Shown here: positions 36,387 through 45,419 of the stretch, one piece after another | How positions within the stretch are numbered: the first letter of the stretch is position 1 | Layout of the letters: each line of letters opens with the position of its first letter | From: JANQGG01 sp964642175 | GTDB taxonomy: Bacteria > Bacteroidota > Chlorobiia > Chlorobiales > Chloroherpetonaceae | Reading direction: 5' to 3' | Assembly: GCA_964642175.1 (NCBI GenBank) | Contig: CAZXOK010000002.1 | Location: forward strand, 387,296-451,295 | Length of the DNA: 64,000 bases | The notes under the pieces: model-generated | Databases searched by the model: none | The model's input: only the letters and a program-made list of their open reading frames with translations | What the model was told of the DNA's origin: nothing | Translations under genes and position numbers: made by a program

Positions 36387-36605
36387 TTAAATCCAAATAT
36401 CTTTTTTTGGCGGATTGCCGTTCGACTCAAATGTATCGCCATTTTCGCGGATCACAGCCATCAGTTCTTCTTTGGTAAAGTCGTACCCGTCTTCTTTGGC
36501 CAGTTCCAGGAACCGATCTACCGATAAGGCATTATCATACTTAACACGAAATTGTTTATCATCGCCACCCTTGGAAAGCAAGTCAGCTACACTTTTCTTC
36601 GACAT
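36387..36605 (-). CDS. Nif11-like leader peptide family protein
   Basis: A 72-residue protein that matches the Nif11/nitrile-hydratase-type leader pattern: SVDRFLELAKEDGYDFTKEELMAVI, where an acidic amphipathic helix is followed by GYDFTxEEL. In ribosomal peptide pathways this leader precedes a modified core after a GG or GA cleavage site. Here the tail is short (ENGDTFESNGNPPKKDIWI), with no Gly-Gly site and no Cys, Ser/Thr-rich core. No maturation enzyme, peptidase or LanM-type gene is in the window; the neighbours are pepN and ilvA. It has its own terminator and an AT-rich upstream region, so it looks like a real monocistronic gene. A non-RiPP role is as likely as a peptide natural product. 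Confidence 0.75.
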   Translation of the reverse strand: MSKKSVADLLSKGGDDKQFRVKYDNALSVDRFLELAKEDGYDFTKEELMAVIRENGDTFESNGNPPKKDIWI

Positions 36606-36880
36606 CTTAATTAATTATTTTTGGTTAAAATGGTAAATATCTTATAAATTAAGGCAAATATATAATATTAATTTATAATATTAAACAAGTACGGATATTT
36701 TTTTTGCACAATTTTTTTCGGGCAGGTCTGGCGTGTTACCTTTTAAAGCGCCCCCGGGAGCCGATGGACTGAGGAAATCTCAGAAATTTGGGCTGAAGGC
36801 ATAAAAGCACTGGGTTTTCTGAGCATCGCTTTATATCATACCCCTGAATTTTGCAAACAACACTATAATCCATACTCTTC

Positions 36881-38131
36881 ATGACTTTTATACCGGCCAT
36901 CCCAGATATTTTACAAGCCAAACATATTCTAAACGACATTCTGGATACCACACCCCTGCAGCTGAATCATCGGTTGTCGGAAAAATACAACGCCGGTATT
37001 TATCTCAAGCGGGAAGATGTTCAGATCGTGAGGTCGTATAAAATTCGCGGGGCATATCATAAAATGAAATCGCTCACCCCCGAACAGCTGAGAGCAGGGG
37101 TGGTTTGTTCCAGTGCGGGAAATCACGGGCAGGGCGTGGCGTATTCGTGCCAGATCCTTGGCGTAAAAGGGGTGATTTTTATGCCCACCACCACCCCCAA
37201 GCAAAAGATCAACCAGGTGAAAATGTTTGGAAAAGGCAATGTGGAAGTGGTGCTCACCGGAGATACTTATGATGATGCCTACAATGCCTCTATAGAAGAG
37301 TGCAAAAAGCACAAGAAAACCTTTATAGACCCCTTTGATGATCCTAAAGTGATAGAAGGCCAGGCCACGGTTGGGCTGGAAATATATGAGCAATTGAATC
37401 AACCCATCGATATGGTGTTTGTACCGGTGGGCGGTGGCGGATTGATTGCCGGGATAAGCAGCTATTTTAAGCAGGTTCAGCCATCAACAAAGATCATCGG
37501 TGTAGAGCCCGAGGGGGCCCCGTCTATGAAAGCGGCGTTGGATGCCGGCAAAATCCGGACTTTGAAGCAGATAGATAAATTTGTGGACGGGGCAGCAGTT
37601 CAGCGGGTCGGGGATCTGACCTTTGAGATTTGCAAAAAGTACAGTGATGATATGTTGGCGGTACCGGAAGGCAAAGTGTGCACCCATATTCTGGAACTCT
37701 ATAACCTGGATGCCATTGTGGTTGAGCCGGCCGGTGCGTTAAGCATTGCGGCCCTGGATTTTTATAAAGATGAGATCAAGGGCAAACGGGTGGTGTGTAT
37801 TCTAAGCGGCAGCAACAACGATATTACACGAACCGAAGAGATCAAGGAGCGCTCGCTCTTGTACGAGGGCCTGAAACATTACTTTATTGTACGGTTTCCA
37901 CAGCGTTCCGGCGCGCTCAGGGTTTTTGTCGATAAGGTGCTTGGGGAAAACGACGATATCACCCTTTTTGAATATCAGAAAAAAACCAACCGCGAAACCG
38001 GCCCGGCCTTAATTGGTGTGGAATTACAGAATAAAGAAGATTTCGAGGGATTGCGGGAGCGTATGAAAGAAAACGGGTTTATCGCCGAATATCTCAATAA
38101 AAAGCCCGACCTGTTCCAATACCTGATTTAA
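36881..38131 (+). CDS. ilvA: threonine ammonia-lyase (threonine dehydratase)
   Basis: PLP enzyme that deaminates threonine to 2-oxobutyrate, the first step towards isoleucine. The PLP lysine lies in VRSYKIRGAY near residue 50, the substrate loop in SSAGNHGQGVAY, and the phosphate-binding glycine loop VGGGGLIAGI near 190. A C-terminal regulatory ACT-like domain (about 325-410, HYFIVRFPQRSGALRVFV) suggests feedback control by isoleucine. The 416 residues fit the single-ACT form. ATG at 36881. No other ilv genes are adjacent. Confidence 0.93.
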   Translation: MTFIPAIPDILQAKHILNDILDTTPLQLNHRLSEKYNAGIYLKREDVQIVRSYKIRGAYHKMKSLTPEQLRAGVVCSSAGNHGQGVAYSCQILGVKGVIFMPTTTPKQKINQVKMFGKGNVEVVLTGDTYDDAYNASIEECKKHKKTFIDPFDDPKVIEGQATVGLEIYEQLNQPIDMVFVPVGGGGLIAGISSYFKQVQPSTKIIGVEPEGAPSMKAALDAGKIRTLKQIDKFVDGAAVQRVGDLTFEICKKYSDDMLAVPEGKVCTHILELYNLDAIVVEPAGALSIAALDFYKDEIKGKRVVCILSGSNNDITRTEEIKERSLLYEGLKHYFIVRFPQRSGALRVFVDKVLGENDDITLFEYQKKTNRETGPALIGVELQNKEDFEGLRERMKENGFIAEYLNKKPDLFQYLI

Positions 38132-38183
38132 ACCAACAGGCCGGGATCCAGAATTTTGCAATGTTGGACATCCGGATATAAAC

Positions 38184-39121
38184 ATGAACAGTAAAGACAT
38201 TCTGGCATGGTTGCTTCAGGGTGATGTTTCCATTCAATTCCAGGGCTATCGTGATATGCTCGGTGAGAACAGGGCAGATCTTCAGGAACGTATTTCCCGT
38301 GAAGGCTGGGGGCGGCAATTCTTAGAGAAACGCCATCCAAATGGGCATTGGGGGATCGGTTCTACCAGCCCAAGTGGATTTCCACGCATTACACGTTGCT
38401 GGATCTTCGCCAGTTAAATTTAGATCCGCTTCACCCTGTTCCCAGGGAGAGCATAGACCTTGTGCATAAAGATGGCAAAGCCAAAGATAGTGGTGTGCCC
38501 CTTGGCCCTTCCACCTCTGAGCACAGCGATGTGTGTGTGAATGGCATGTTTTTGAACTACGCGGCATATTTCGGAACCAATCAGGAAGAGTTGGCGTCGG
38601 TAGTCGATAGCATTCACAGTGAGACCATGCCGGATGGCGGATTCAATTGCCGCTCTACACGAAGCGGCGCCCGGCACAGTTCACTGCACACCACCATATC
38701 GGTACTTGAGGGATTAACGACTTTTTTAAGAACCGGTGCAACCTATCGGGCGAGCGATATCCAAAAAGCCATCCAGAGTGCTGAAGAATTTATCCTGCAC
38801 CATCAGCTTTTTATGTCTGATCGCACCGGCCAGATCATCCACAAAGACTTTCTGAAACTCAGCTACCCCGGCCGCTGGAAATACGATATTCTTCGCGCCC
38901 TGGACTACTTTCGGTATGCCGGTCGCGATTGGGACAACAGAATGGCGAAAGCCATGGGATAGTTGCTTAAAAAAAGAAACAAAACAGGCTCCTGGAACCT
39001 GCAGGCCGCGCACCCGGGCCAGGTACATTTTCCGATGGAAAAAGCTGGCCGGCCCAGCAGGTGGAACACCTTAAGAGCCCTGCAGGTACTCCGGCATTTT
39101 AACAGTCCACTCGCTGACTGA
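38184..39121 (+). pseudogene. terpenoid-cyclase/prenyltransferase-fold protein, frameshifted and with internal stop
   Basis: A decayed gene of a conserved family with alpha-alpha toroid (squalene-cyclase-like) fold and unknown function. The 5' part (MNSKDILAWLLQGDVSIQFQ to RHPNGHWG) is in one frame and the rest (DRFYQPKWISTHYTLLDL onward) is in another. The break is at a G5 run near 38350, where a sixth G would restore GHWGDRFYQPKW. A second lesion is an in-frame TAG at 38960, after RMAKAMG; beyond it the same frame continues with family sequence (LLKKRNKTGSWNLQAAHPGQ ... WNTLRALQVLRHF) to 39121. TGG to TAG would explain it. The first break could be a sequencing error, but two separate lesions argue for true loss. 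It lies 52 bp after ilvA. Confidence 0.85.
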
Positions 39122-39204
39122 AGTCAAAGCACTTCCCAAATCCAAAGCCAGGTATTCGTTTTCCACCCCCTTAATCCCCTGCCAGCGGGGGAGAGTTTCT
39201 ATGT

Positions 39205-39284
39205 CCCTCTCTGTGAGAGGGTGGCCTTTAGGCCGGGAGAGGAAGTAAAGCAGGAATGGTTGAGATGCTGAAACAAGTTCAGCA
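39205..39284. repeat. cluster of short hairpins after the pseudogene
   Basis: Three inverted repeats in 80 bp: CCCTCTC / GAGAGGG at 39205-39221, GGCC TTTA GGCC at 39223-39234, and TGCTGAA / TTCAGCA at 39266-39284. They lie between the pseudogene and the convergent ftsK stop. They may serve as terminators, or be remnants of dispersed intergenic repeats; the text resembles repeats common in this bacterial group. Confidence 0.5.
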
Positions 39285-39303
39285 AGACATTTATACAGAC
39301 AAA

Positions 39304-42111
39304 TTAATCCAGATTGTTGAGCAGCAAGTCCAGCGAGTCTTCGTTATCCACAAGCACTTCGCGGGCTTTACTGCCGTCGGGCGGGCCAACAATGCCGTTT
39401 TGCTCCAACTGATCCATAACACGGGCCGCGCGGCTAAAGCCCAGTTTTAAGCGGCGTTGCAGCAGCGATACACTGCCTTGCTGGTGGCGTACCACAAGCC
39501 GGGCCGCATCATCAAATACCCGATCGCGTTCGGAGCTGTCTTCGCTCTCAGAGCAGGATTTGCTGCCATTGCCGCCCCGGGATTTCATATCCGGCGCCGG
39601 CAGTTGGTAGGAGGTTTTGAAGCCTTGTTGTTTAAAGATAAAATCGGTCAGGCGCTCAACTTCCGAAGTGGAAATAAACGCATTTTGGATTCGTACCGGT
39701 TTGGGCTGGGTGCTGGCCTGGTAGAGCATATCGCCGTTACCGAGCAACTGATCGGCGCCAACACTATCCAGAATGGTACGGGAGTCGACTTTGCTGGCTA
39801 CCTGGTAAGCCACACGGGCCGGGAAATTGGCTTTAATGATCCCTGTAATAACATCCACCGACGGACGCTGGGTGGCTACAATCAGGTGAATGCCAACCGC
39901 ACGGGCCAGTTGTGCGAGTCTCACGATCGGCTCTTCCACTTCTTTACCGGCCGTGATCATCATATCGGCCAGCTCATCAATCACCACCACAATAAACGGC
40001 AGGGCTTCGTCGGGGAATTTTTCGTTATAATCCGTGATATGCCGCACCCCGATTTTTGCAAGCCTTTCGTAGCGCTTGTCCATTTCCTTTTCTATGGATT
40101 TCAGGGCATAGACAGCTTTGGAGGTATCGGTAATGATCTGCTCTTCCAGCTCCTGGTAATTGACCAGGAAATGGGATTTGAGTTTCTGATATGGAAAGAG
40201 CTCGACACGCTTGGGGTCGATCAAAAGGAATTTGACCTTCTCGGGGCTGCAAAAATAGATCAGGCTGGCCAATATGGTATTAATGCCCACCGATTTACCG
40301 GAACCTGTTGCACCGGCTACGAGCAAATGCGGCATTTTGGCCAGATCATCGATATGAATTTCATTCGAGATGGTTTTACCAAAGGCAATCGGCAGGGTAT
40401 AGGATGAGTTTTTGAACTTCTTGCTTTGCAGCACCGACTTGATGCGTACAATTTTAGGTTTGCTGTTCGGGATTTCCACGCCTACGGCATTTTTACCCGG
40501 AATTGGTGCAATGATGCGAATGCCGCGAGCGGCCAGAGCCATGGCCAGATCATCTTCCAAGGCCACAATTTTACTGACCTTGACATCCGGGGCCAGTTTC
40601 AGTTCGAAAAGCGTAACCCTTGGCCCAACGGTAGCCTCGATTTTTACAACATCGATTTTGTAGATCTTGAGCTTATCGAGGAGCTTGCGTTTGTTTTCTT
40701 CGAGCTCTTCGATAGAGATCAGGTCGTTATCGTCATCGGCTTCTTCAAGCAAATCGACCGAGGGAAACTGGTAGGGCACATGTTCTTTGGTTTGAACTTT
40801 CAGGTTACGATCGTCCAGGTTGGCTTTGGCTTCAACAACGGTTTCTTTTAAGGTAATATCGGGCTCGTGATGTTCCGGCTCTTGCGGGCTGGTTTGGTTC
40901 AACTTGTTTTGAGGCTCTTCAGCAGCTCTCTTGGGTTCAGGCTCGCCGGACCTGGTGTATGGGGTGATGAGATCATCGATGGTTTCTTCATCGCTGAGCT
41001 CCACGTAATTTTTTTCTTTTGGAAGATCCGGGTGTTCTATGCCCGTGGGGTCGATATAATCAGGCTCGGTAGGTTGGGCAAACACCTCGGGCAGAGTCTC
41101 AACAGGATTATCAACCGGAATTTCAGGTTCGGATTCTTTAATATCCTTGAAATCCAGGAAGATATCTTCCTGAGGGTCCGAAGTTGTATGGTTTGGCACG
41201 GTTTCAACCGGGTCTTCCCGTTCAGGCTGCTGAATGATTTCCATTGGTGGATCAAAATCCACGTAAATGTCTTCAGGTTCTTTTACGGGGTCGCTTTCAT
41301 AGACGGGTTCAAAGAGCCGCTCCAGATCCTTATCGCCGGGCTCAGGTTCAGGTTCCAAAGCCGGTGTTTCGGGTTTCGGAGGTGTTTCAATCTGCGAGCT
41401 TTGGGCCAGATCTTCGTCAAAGGCTTGTTCCTGCAGGCGGCGTTCTTTTCTGGCCTGATGCCATTGGTTAAATTTAATACTGGCTTCAGAGGCTTTATCG
41501 CGGAACAAAAATTTGATGCGGTCTATGGTTTTTTGCAGGTCGAGATCTATGGCCAGTGTTATGGTGATAAGCAGCAGGACAGTCAGCACAGACCAGGCCC
41601 CCAGTTCACCGACGATGGTTTTGAGCATGGTGGCAATAAACCTGCCTATGCCTCCCGACATGCTCTCACTGATCTCAAAATGGGTAAGGCCGAACAACGA
41701 AGCTGTTAACAATGAAAACAACACCGCATAGATGGTCGCGTAAGTGGGTTTTTCAAGGTTGCCGCCTCTTAATATGGTCCATCCCCAGAATCCGGCAACA
41801 ACAAGCATAAATGCCGTTGGGTAGCCCAACACCGATTTAATGAGTATGGCCGAAATCTTAGCCCCAAGAAGTCCCAGAGGATTAACCAGGCGGTCTGAGG
41901 CCAGTCGGGCATAATCGGAGAAGAAGTCCTTTATATGAAGGTTTTCTATGATAGAATCGTCCTGGGGGGAGTAAGAAAAGATAGCAACGCAAAAAAGAGC
42001 CGCCATGAGCATAATCGTTGCTCCGAGCAACTCATGTTTGCGTTTAAAAAAAGCGTTTTGCCAAATGGTGTTTTGGCGTTTCCTGGAAGTTTTTTTCTTA
42101 CTTGCTGGCAA
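39304..42111 (-). CDS. ftsK: DNA translocase FtsK/SpoIIIE
   Basis: A septal DNA pump of 935 residues that moves and resolves chromosome dimers at division. N-terminal membrane domain with about four to five helices (about 25-195), then a linker rich in Pro, Glu and Asp (about 230-440). The motor has the alpha/beta domain SIEELEENKRKLLDKLK, Walker A GATGSGKS near 618, and Walker B FIVVVIDELADMM near 720. A C-terminal gamma winged helix (DDAARLVVRHQQGSVSLLQR) should read KOPS orientation sites. ATG at 42111. Confidence 0.96.
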   Translation of the reverse strand: MPASKKKTSRKRQNTIWQNAFFKRKHELLGATIMLMAALFCVAIFSYSPQDDSIIENLHIKDFFSDYARLASDRLVNPLGLLGAKISAILIKSVLGYPTAFMLVVAGFWGWTILRGGNLEKPTYATIYAVLFSLLTASLFGLTHFEISESMSGGIGRFIATMLKTIVGELGAWSVLTVLLLITITLAIDLDLQKTIDRIKFLFRDKASEASIKFNQWHQARKERRLQEQAFDEDLAQSSQIETPPKPETPALEPEPEPGDKDLERLFEPVYESDPVKEPEDIYVDFDPPMEIIQQPEREDPVETVPNHTTSDPQEDIFLDFKDIKESEPEIPVDNPVETLPEVFAQPTEPDYIDPTGIEHPDLPKEKNYVELSDEETIDDLITPYTRSGEPEPKRAAEEPQNKLNQTSPQEPEHHEPDITLKETVVEAKANLDDRNLKVQTKEHVPYQFPSVDLLEEADDDNDLISIEELEENKRKLLDKLKIYKIDVVKIEATVGPRVTLFELKLAPDVKVSKIVALEDDLAMALAARGIRIIAPIPGKNAVGVEIPNSKPKIVRIKSVLQSKKFKNSSYTLPIAFGKTISNEIHIDDLAKMPHLLVAGATGSGKSVGINTILASLIYFCSPEKVKFLLIDPKRVELFPYQKLKSHFLVNYQELEEQIITDTSKAVYALKSIEKEMDKRYERLAKIGVRHITDYNEKFPDEALPFIVVVIDELADMMITAGKEVEEPIVRLAQLARAVGIHLIVATQRPSVDVITGIIKANFPARVAYQVASKVDSRTILDSVGADQLLGNGDMLYQASTQPKPVRIQNAFISTSEVERLTDFIFKQQGFKTSYQLPAPDMKSRGGNGSKSCSESEDSSERDRVFDDAARLVVRHQQGSVSLLQRRLKLGFSRAARVMDQLEQNGIVGPPDGSKAREVLVDNEDSLDLLLNNLD

Positions 42112-42224
42112 TTTAAGTTTTTGTGGATGGGTTGGTTGTTAAAGAAATAGTGTTATTGGCATATCTTAATGAAATATTTTTAAATGCCTGGAAAAATCCA
42201 ACAACCTTTTCGGGCCTTTAAAGC

Positions 42225-43001
42225 TTAGTTGACCCGTTTAAACTTTTTGGTTTCTACTTTGTATTGCTTGATAACCCCGTTTTCCAACCTTGGAAGAATC
42301 TGGTATAAATCAATCTTTGAACAGTTTTCAACGTCATTTTCAAAGCCGATAGATGTTAAGAACTTGCCATGTTCACTTTCCATAAGGGCATTTTTTTCAT
42401 TGCCACGGTATTGCTCAAAGAGCATACGGGCTGCTTTAGCTGTATCTGAGAGCACATAAGAGAATTCACTCTTTTTATCCAGCACGATCTTTTCAATCAG
42501 GAGCCCGGCACAAATTACATCTTCCATTGAAAAACGGTTGCTTTTTCCGGCACATACAATGGCAAGATCATTTTCAATATTTTCAGGCTTGAGAATAAAT
42601 TCTTTTACGATCGAAATATTGGAAAAAGAAGCCACAACAAGCTCGCGGATTTTGGCTTCTTTGGCTTTGTTCAATGTAATAACACCGTTAGATGTAGAAA
42701 GCACAATCGATTTACCCGACACCTTTTCTTTGGTGTACTCTTCCGGAGAATTGCCCAGATCGAAGCCTTCAATAATCTGTCCATTACGCTCGCCGCATAG
42801 CCTGGCCTGACCTTTGGCCAGGTTAGAAGCCATTTGCAAGGCCTTTTCAACTTCATTAACCGGGATTACTTCTTTTGCACCATTTTCAAGTGCGGCAATA
42901 ATGCTTGAACTTGTCCTTAATACATCGATGAAAACGACCGATTTATCTCGTATGGCTTGTTCGTCTAATCCAGCTGGTGTAAAAAATACATCAATTTTCA
43001 T
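42225..43001 (-). CDS. comB: 2-phosphosulfolactate phosphatase (ComB)
   Basis: ComB converts 2-phosphosulfolactate to sulfolactate with Mg2+. The 258-residue protein starts IDVFFTPAGLDEQAIRDKSVVFIDVLRTSSSI, followed by LCGERNGQIIEGFDLGNSP and VLSTSNGVITLNKA, which are family signatures. In methanogens the route leads to coenzyme M; in Bacteroidota-like bacteria the product is thought to feed sulfonate or sulfonolipid synthesis. No comA or comC gene is nearby. It is 30 bp downstream of gcvT on the same strand. Confidence 0.9.
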   Translation of the reverse strand: MKIDVFFTPAGLDEQAIRDKSVVFIDVLRTSSSIIAALENGAKEVIPVNEVEKALQMASNLAKGQARLCGERNGQIIEGFDLGNSPEEYTKEKVSGKSIVLSTSNGVITLNKAKEAKIRELVVASFSNISIVKEFILKPENIENDLAIVCAGKSNRFSMEDVICAGLLIEKIVLDKKSEFSYVLSDTAKAARMLFEQYRGNEKNALMESEHGKFLTSIGFENDVENCSKIDLYQILPRLENGVIKQYKVETKKFKRVN

Positions 43002-43031
43002 GTGCTGAAATACAAAAAGTTTAAAGCTAGT

Positions 43032-44129
43032 CTATTTGGTTTTTTTTGGTAAAAATGGGAGTTTTTGCCTGGTTGCTTCAATAGGTTTATTTCTGATATT
43101 GATGAACAGAGGCTTCTCTGAAGAAACATATTCAGCCTTAATCAGTGCCGTGGCTATCGGATAATTTAATGATGGTGATTGAGTGCCACTGCATACATGA
43201 CCAATTTTTTCGTGATTTGCATTCTGAACCTCATAACCTTGTCTTGGAATAAATTTACCTTCCAGAGTTAATCCGGTTAATTTGCGCCTGGGCTCAGCTT
43301 TGGCTTCAAGGCATGCTTGTTTGCCGATAAAATCACCTTTTTGCGGCTTAACGATCCATCCCAACCCGGCTTCAATCGGATTAATATCTGAATCAATTTC
43401 ATGGCCGTATAAACTGTATCCCATCTCTAAACGCAGTGTATCACGAGCACCTAACCCAATCGGCTGAATGCCAAAATCTTTGCCTGCTTCCATAAGTTTT
43501 TGCCAGATAAAGCCGGCTTTTTCATTAGGTACGCAAAGTTCAAATCCTTTTTCACCGGTGTAACCTGTTCTGGAAACCAATACATTTACCCCGGCTACTT
43601 CACCAAATGCAAAGTGATAAAAAGAAATATCTGAAAGGACTAAGGGTGTTAAGGTTTTCAGAACGGCTTCTGCATTCGGGCCTTGCAGAGCAATAAGACT
43701 CAACGCGTCGGATTCATCCTGAACGGATACATTACCGGTTTGATGAGCCTGAAGCCAATTTACGTCTTTTTCCCGATTACCGGCATTAAGAATCAAAAAA
43801 AATTCTTCGTCAGAAATTTTATATATGATCAAATCGTCTATTACCCCGCCGTCTTCCTGAAGCATCAGCGAGTATTGAGCCTGCCCGATTGAAATTTTGG
43901 ACAGATCATTTGTAGTGAGTTTTTGTAAAAAAGCTTCTGCATCGGGTCCTTTTATGCGTGCTTCACCCATATGCGAAACATCGAATAATCCAACCTGGCT
44001 TCTGACGGTCTGGTGTTCGGCAATGATGCCCTTATATTGAACAGGCATTTCGTAACCGGCAAACTCTACCAGCTTTGCGCCATTTGATTTATGAATGTCA
44101 TAAAGCGGGGTTTGCTTTAAGTCCTTCAT
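43032..44129 (-). CDS. gcvT: glycine cleavage system T protein (aminomethyltransferase)
   Basis: GcvT releases ammonia from the aminomethyl-lipoyl H protein and passes the carbon to tetrahydrofolate. In 365 residues: GYEMPVQYKGIIAEHQTVRSQVGLFDVSHMGE near the N-terminus including the conserved Asp of the folate site, then SRTGYTGEKGFELCVP, and GLGARDTLRLEMGYSLYGHEI. The C-terminal GCV_T domain is complete. No glycine riboswitch can be recognised in the upstream 176 bp, and gcvH/gcvP are not in the window. It is probably co-transcribed with comB. Confidence 0.95.
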   Translation of the reverse strand: MKDLKQTPLYDIHKSNGAKLVEFAGYEMPVQYKGIIAEHQTVRSQVGLFDVSHMGEARIKGPDAEAFLQKLTTNDLSKISIGQAQYSLMLQEDGGVIDDLIIYKISDEEFFLILNAGNREKDVNWLQAHQTGNVSVQDESDALSLIALQGPNAEAVLKTLTPLVLSDISFYHFAFGEVAGVNVLVSRTGYTGEKGFELCVPNEKAGFIWQKLMEAGKDFGIQPIGLGARDTLRLEMGYSLYGHEIDSDINPIEAGLGWIVKPQKGDFIGKQACLEAKAEPRRKLTGLTLEGKFIPRQGYEVQNANHEKIGHVCSGTQSPSLNYPIATALIKAEYVSSEKPLFINIRNKPIEATRQKLPFLPKKTK

Positions 44130-44305
44130 TTTATAGTCCTTTCACTCCGGCAAATTTTAACAAAGAACTGCAAGATATGAAAATTTTAACGAAAGACCTT
44201 AGTGCCGATAACTAATCCTTTCACATTTCTGCAGTTTGCCTTGAAGCACTCGGTTCGATTTTGTAAGTTTAACAAAACCCGTTCAACTGTTATTCCCTCT
44301 AACTC

Positions 44306-45418
44306 ATGAACTATCGATTAAGTTTTTTCCTGATCGGCTTGTTAGTTATGCCCACACAACTAGCCAGTGCAGCGTTTCAGCATTTTACAATCGGTACCAG
44401 GCAAATGGCACTGGCCGGTGCTGATGTTGCCTTGCCAGCCTCCGGATTTGGGATGCATGCCAATCCTGCCGGGTTGGTTTATGCAAGCCAACGTAAGGTT
44501 GAGTTTTTTTATAGCCGCCCGTTTGGCCTGGAAGAGCTCACGCAGCAAAGCATAGGGTATAGCGATCCGTTGCTCCTAAATCAGCACGGGGCAATTGGTT
44601 TAAGCGCTATGACTTACGGTTTTGAGCTCTATAAAGAAATCCGGCTGGGTGTTTCTTATGCCGGTGCTTTGCATCCAAAACTGGCTGTTGGTGGCACTGT
44701 AGACTATAATCAGTTATCGATTAAGGGATATGGCGAGGCTTCCTGCCTGGGTATAGACATTGGAGTACTTACTGTGTTGCACCCGTCTTTAACGGTAGGA
44801 TTCAGGTTAGACAACCTCAATCAACCCGAAATCGGAAATCAAAACGAGTCAATTCCACTCACCTACCAGGCAGGGCTGGCTTATTTTTTGGATGAACAAA
44901 CCACAATTTTAATGGATTGGTATTACGAGCCCGGATTTGATCTTTCCATTCAGACTGGTTTGGAGTTGAGTCGGGTTGAGTTTTTATCGCTTCAGGTTGG
45001 TTATGCTACCCAGCCTGCTACAATATCGGGAGGATTTGGTCTGCATTATGGCAACCTTGATATTATGTATGCGGTGTCGTCTCATTCCGATCTGGGTTTA
45101 TCGCATGCAGTGGGAATCGGTTTTAACCTCTCTTCACCGAGCAGTAGCAGCAGCGCATTCAGATCTTCGCACCAGGCAATGCTTCAAACGCTTGCCGATG
45201 CATTTAAACCGAAACCACCTACGGCAATTAATCTGAATACCGCAACCGTGGAGCAGCTTAAAACACTGCCCGGTATAACCAGATCAAAAGTCCGCGATAT
45301 TCTGCTTTACCGCAACCAGCACAATGGATTCCAGAGCTTGGAGGAATTGCTTGAAATAAAAGGCATAGGCCCGATATGGCTGGAAAAAGTAAAACCTTAC
45401 CTGTTTATAGAGGAGTGA
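44306..45418 (+). CDS. PorV-like outer-membrane barrel fused to a ComEA-type helix-hairpin-helix domain
   Basis: A 370-residue exported protein. A signal peptide (about 1-22, ending ASA) leads to a beta-barrel domain (about 23-275) with the start of PorV/PorQ-like proteins: IGTRQMALAGADVALP then HANPAGL. After a Ser-rich linker (LSSPSSSSSAF) comes a tandem HhH DNA-binding domain, LNTATVEQLKTLPGITRSKV and LEELLEIKGIGPIWLEKV (about 305-366), the type found in the competence protein ComEA. This pairing of an outer-membrane barrel with a DNA-binding tail is unusual. DNA binding in the periplasm for natural transformation is a reasonable inference, not shown. It is convergent with rel, one base apart. 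Confidence 0.85.
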   Translation: MNYRLSFFLIGLLVMPTQLASAAFQHFTIGTRQMALAGADVALPASGFGMHANPAGLVYASQRKVEFFYSRPFGLEELTQQSIGYSDPLLLNQHGAIGLSAMTYGFELYKEIRLGVSYAGALHPKLAVGGTVDYNQLSIKGYGEASCLGIDIGVLTVLHPSLTVGFRLDNLNQPEIGNQNESIPLTYQAGLAYFLDEQTTILMDWYYEPGFDLSIQTGLELSRVEFLSLQVGYATQPATISGGFGLHYGNLDIMYAVSSHSDLGLSHAVGIGFNLSSPSSSSSAFRSSHQAMLQTLADAFKPKPPTAINLNTATVEQLKTLPGITRSKVRDILLYRNQHNGFQSLEELLEIKGIGPIWLEKVKPYLFIEE

Positions 45419-45419
45419 T

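Noticed and set aside
39457..40407. Long plus-strand open frame opposite ftsK
   Set aside because: It mirrors the GC-rich codons of ftsK on the other strand and shows no family motif; ftsK itself is beyond doubt.
44130..44305. Glycine riboswitch upstream of gcvT
   Set aside because: No recognisable tandem aptamer cores in these 176 bp.
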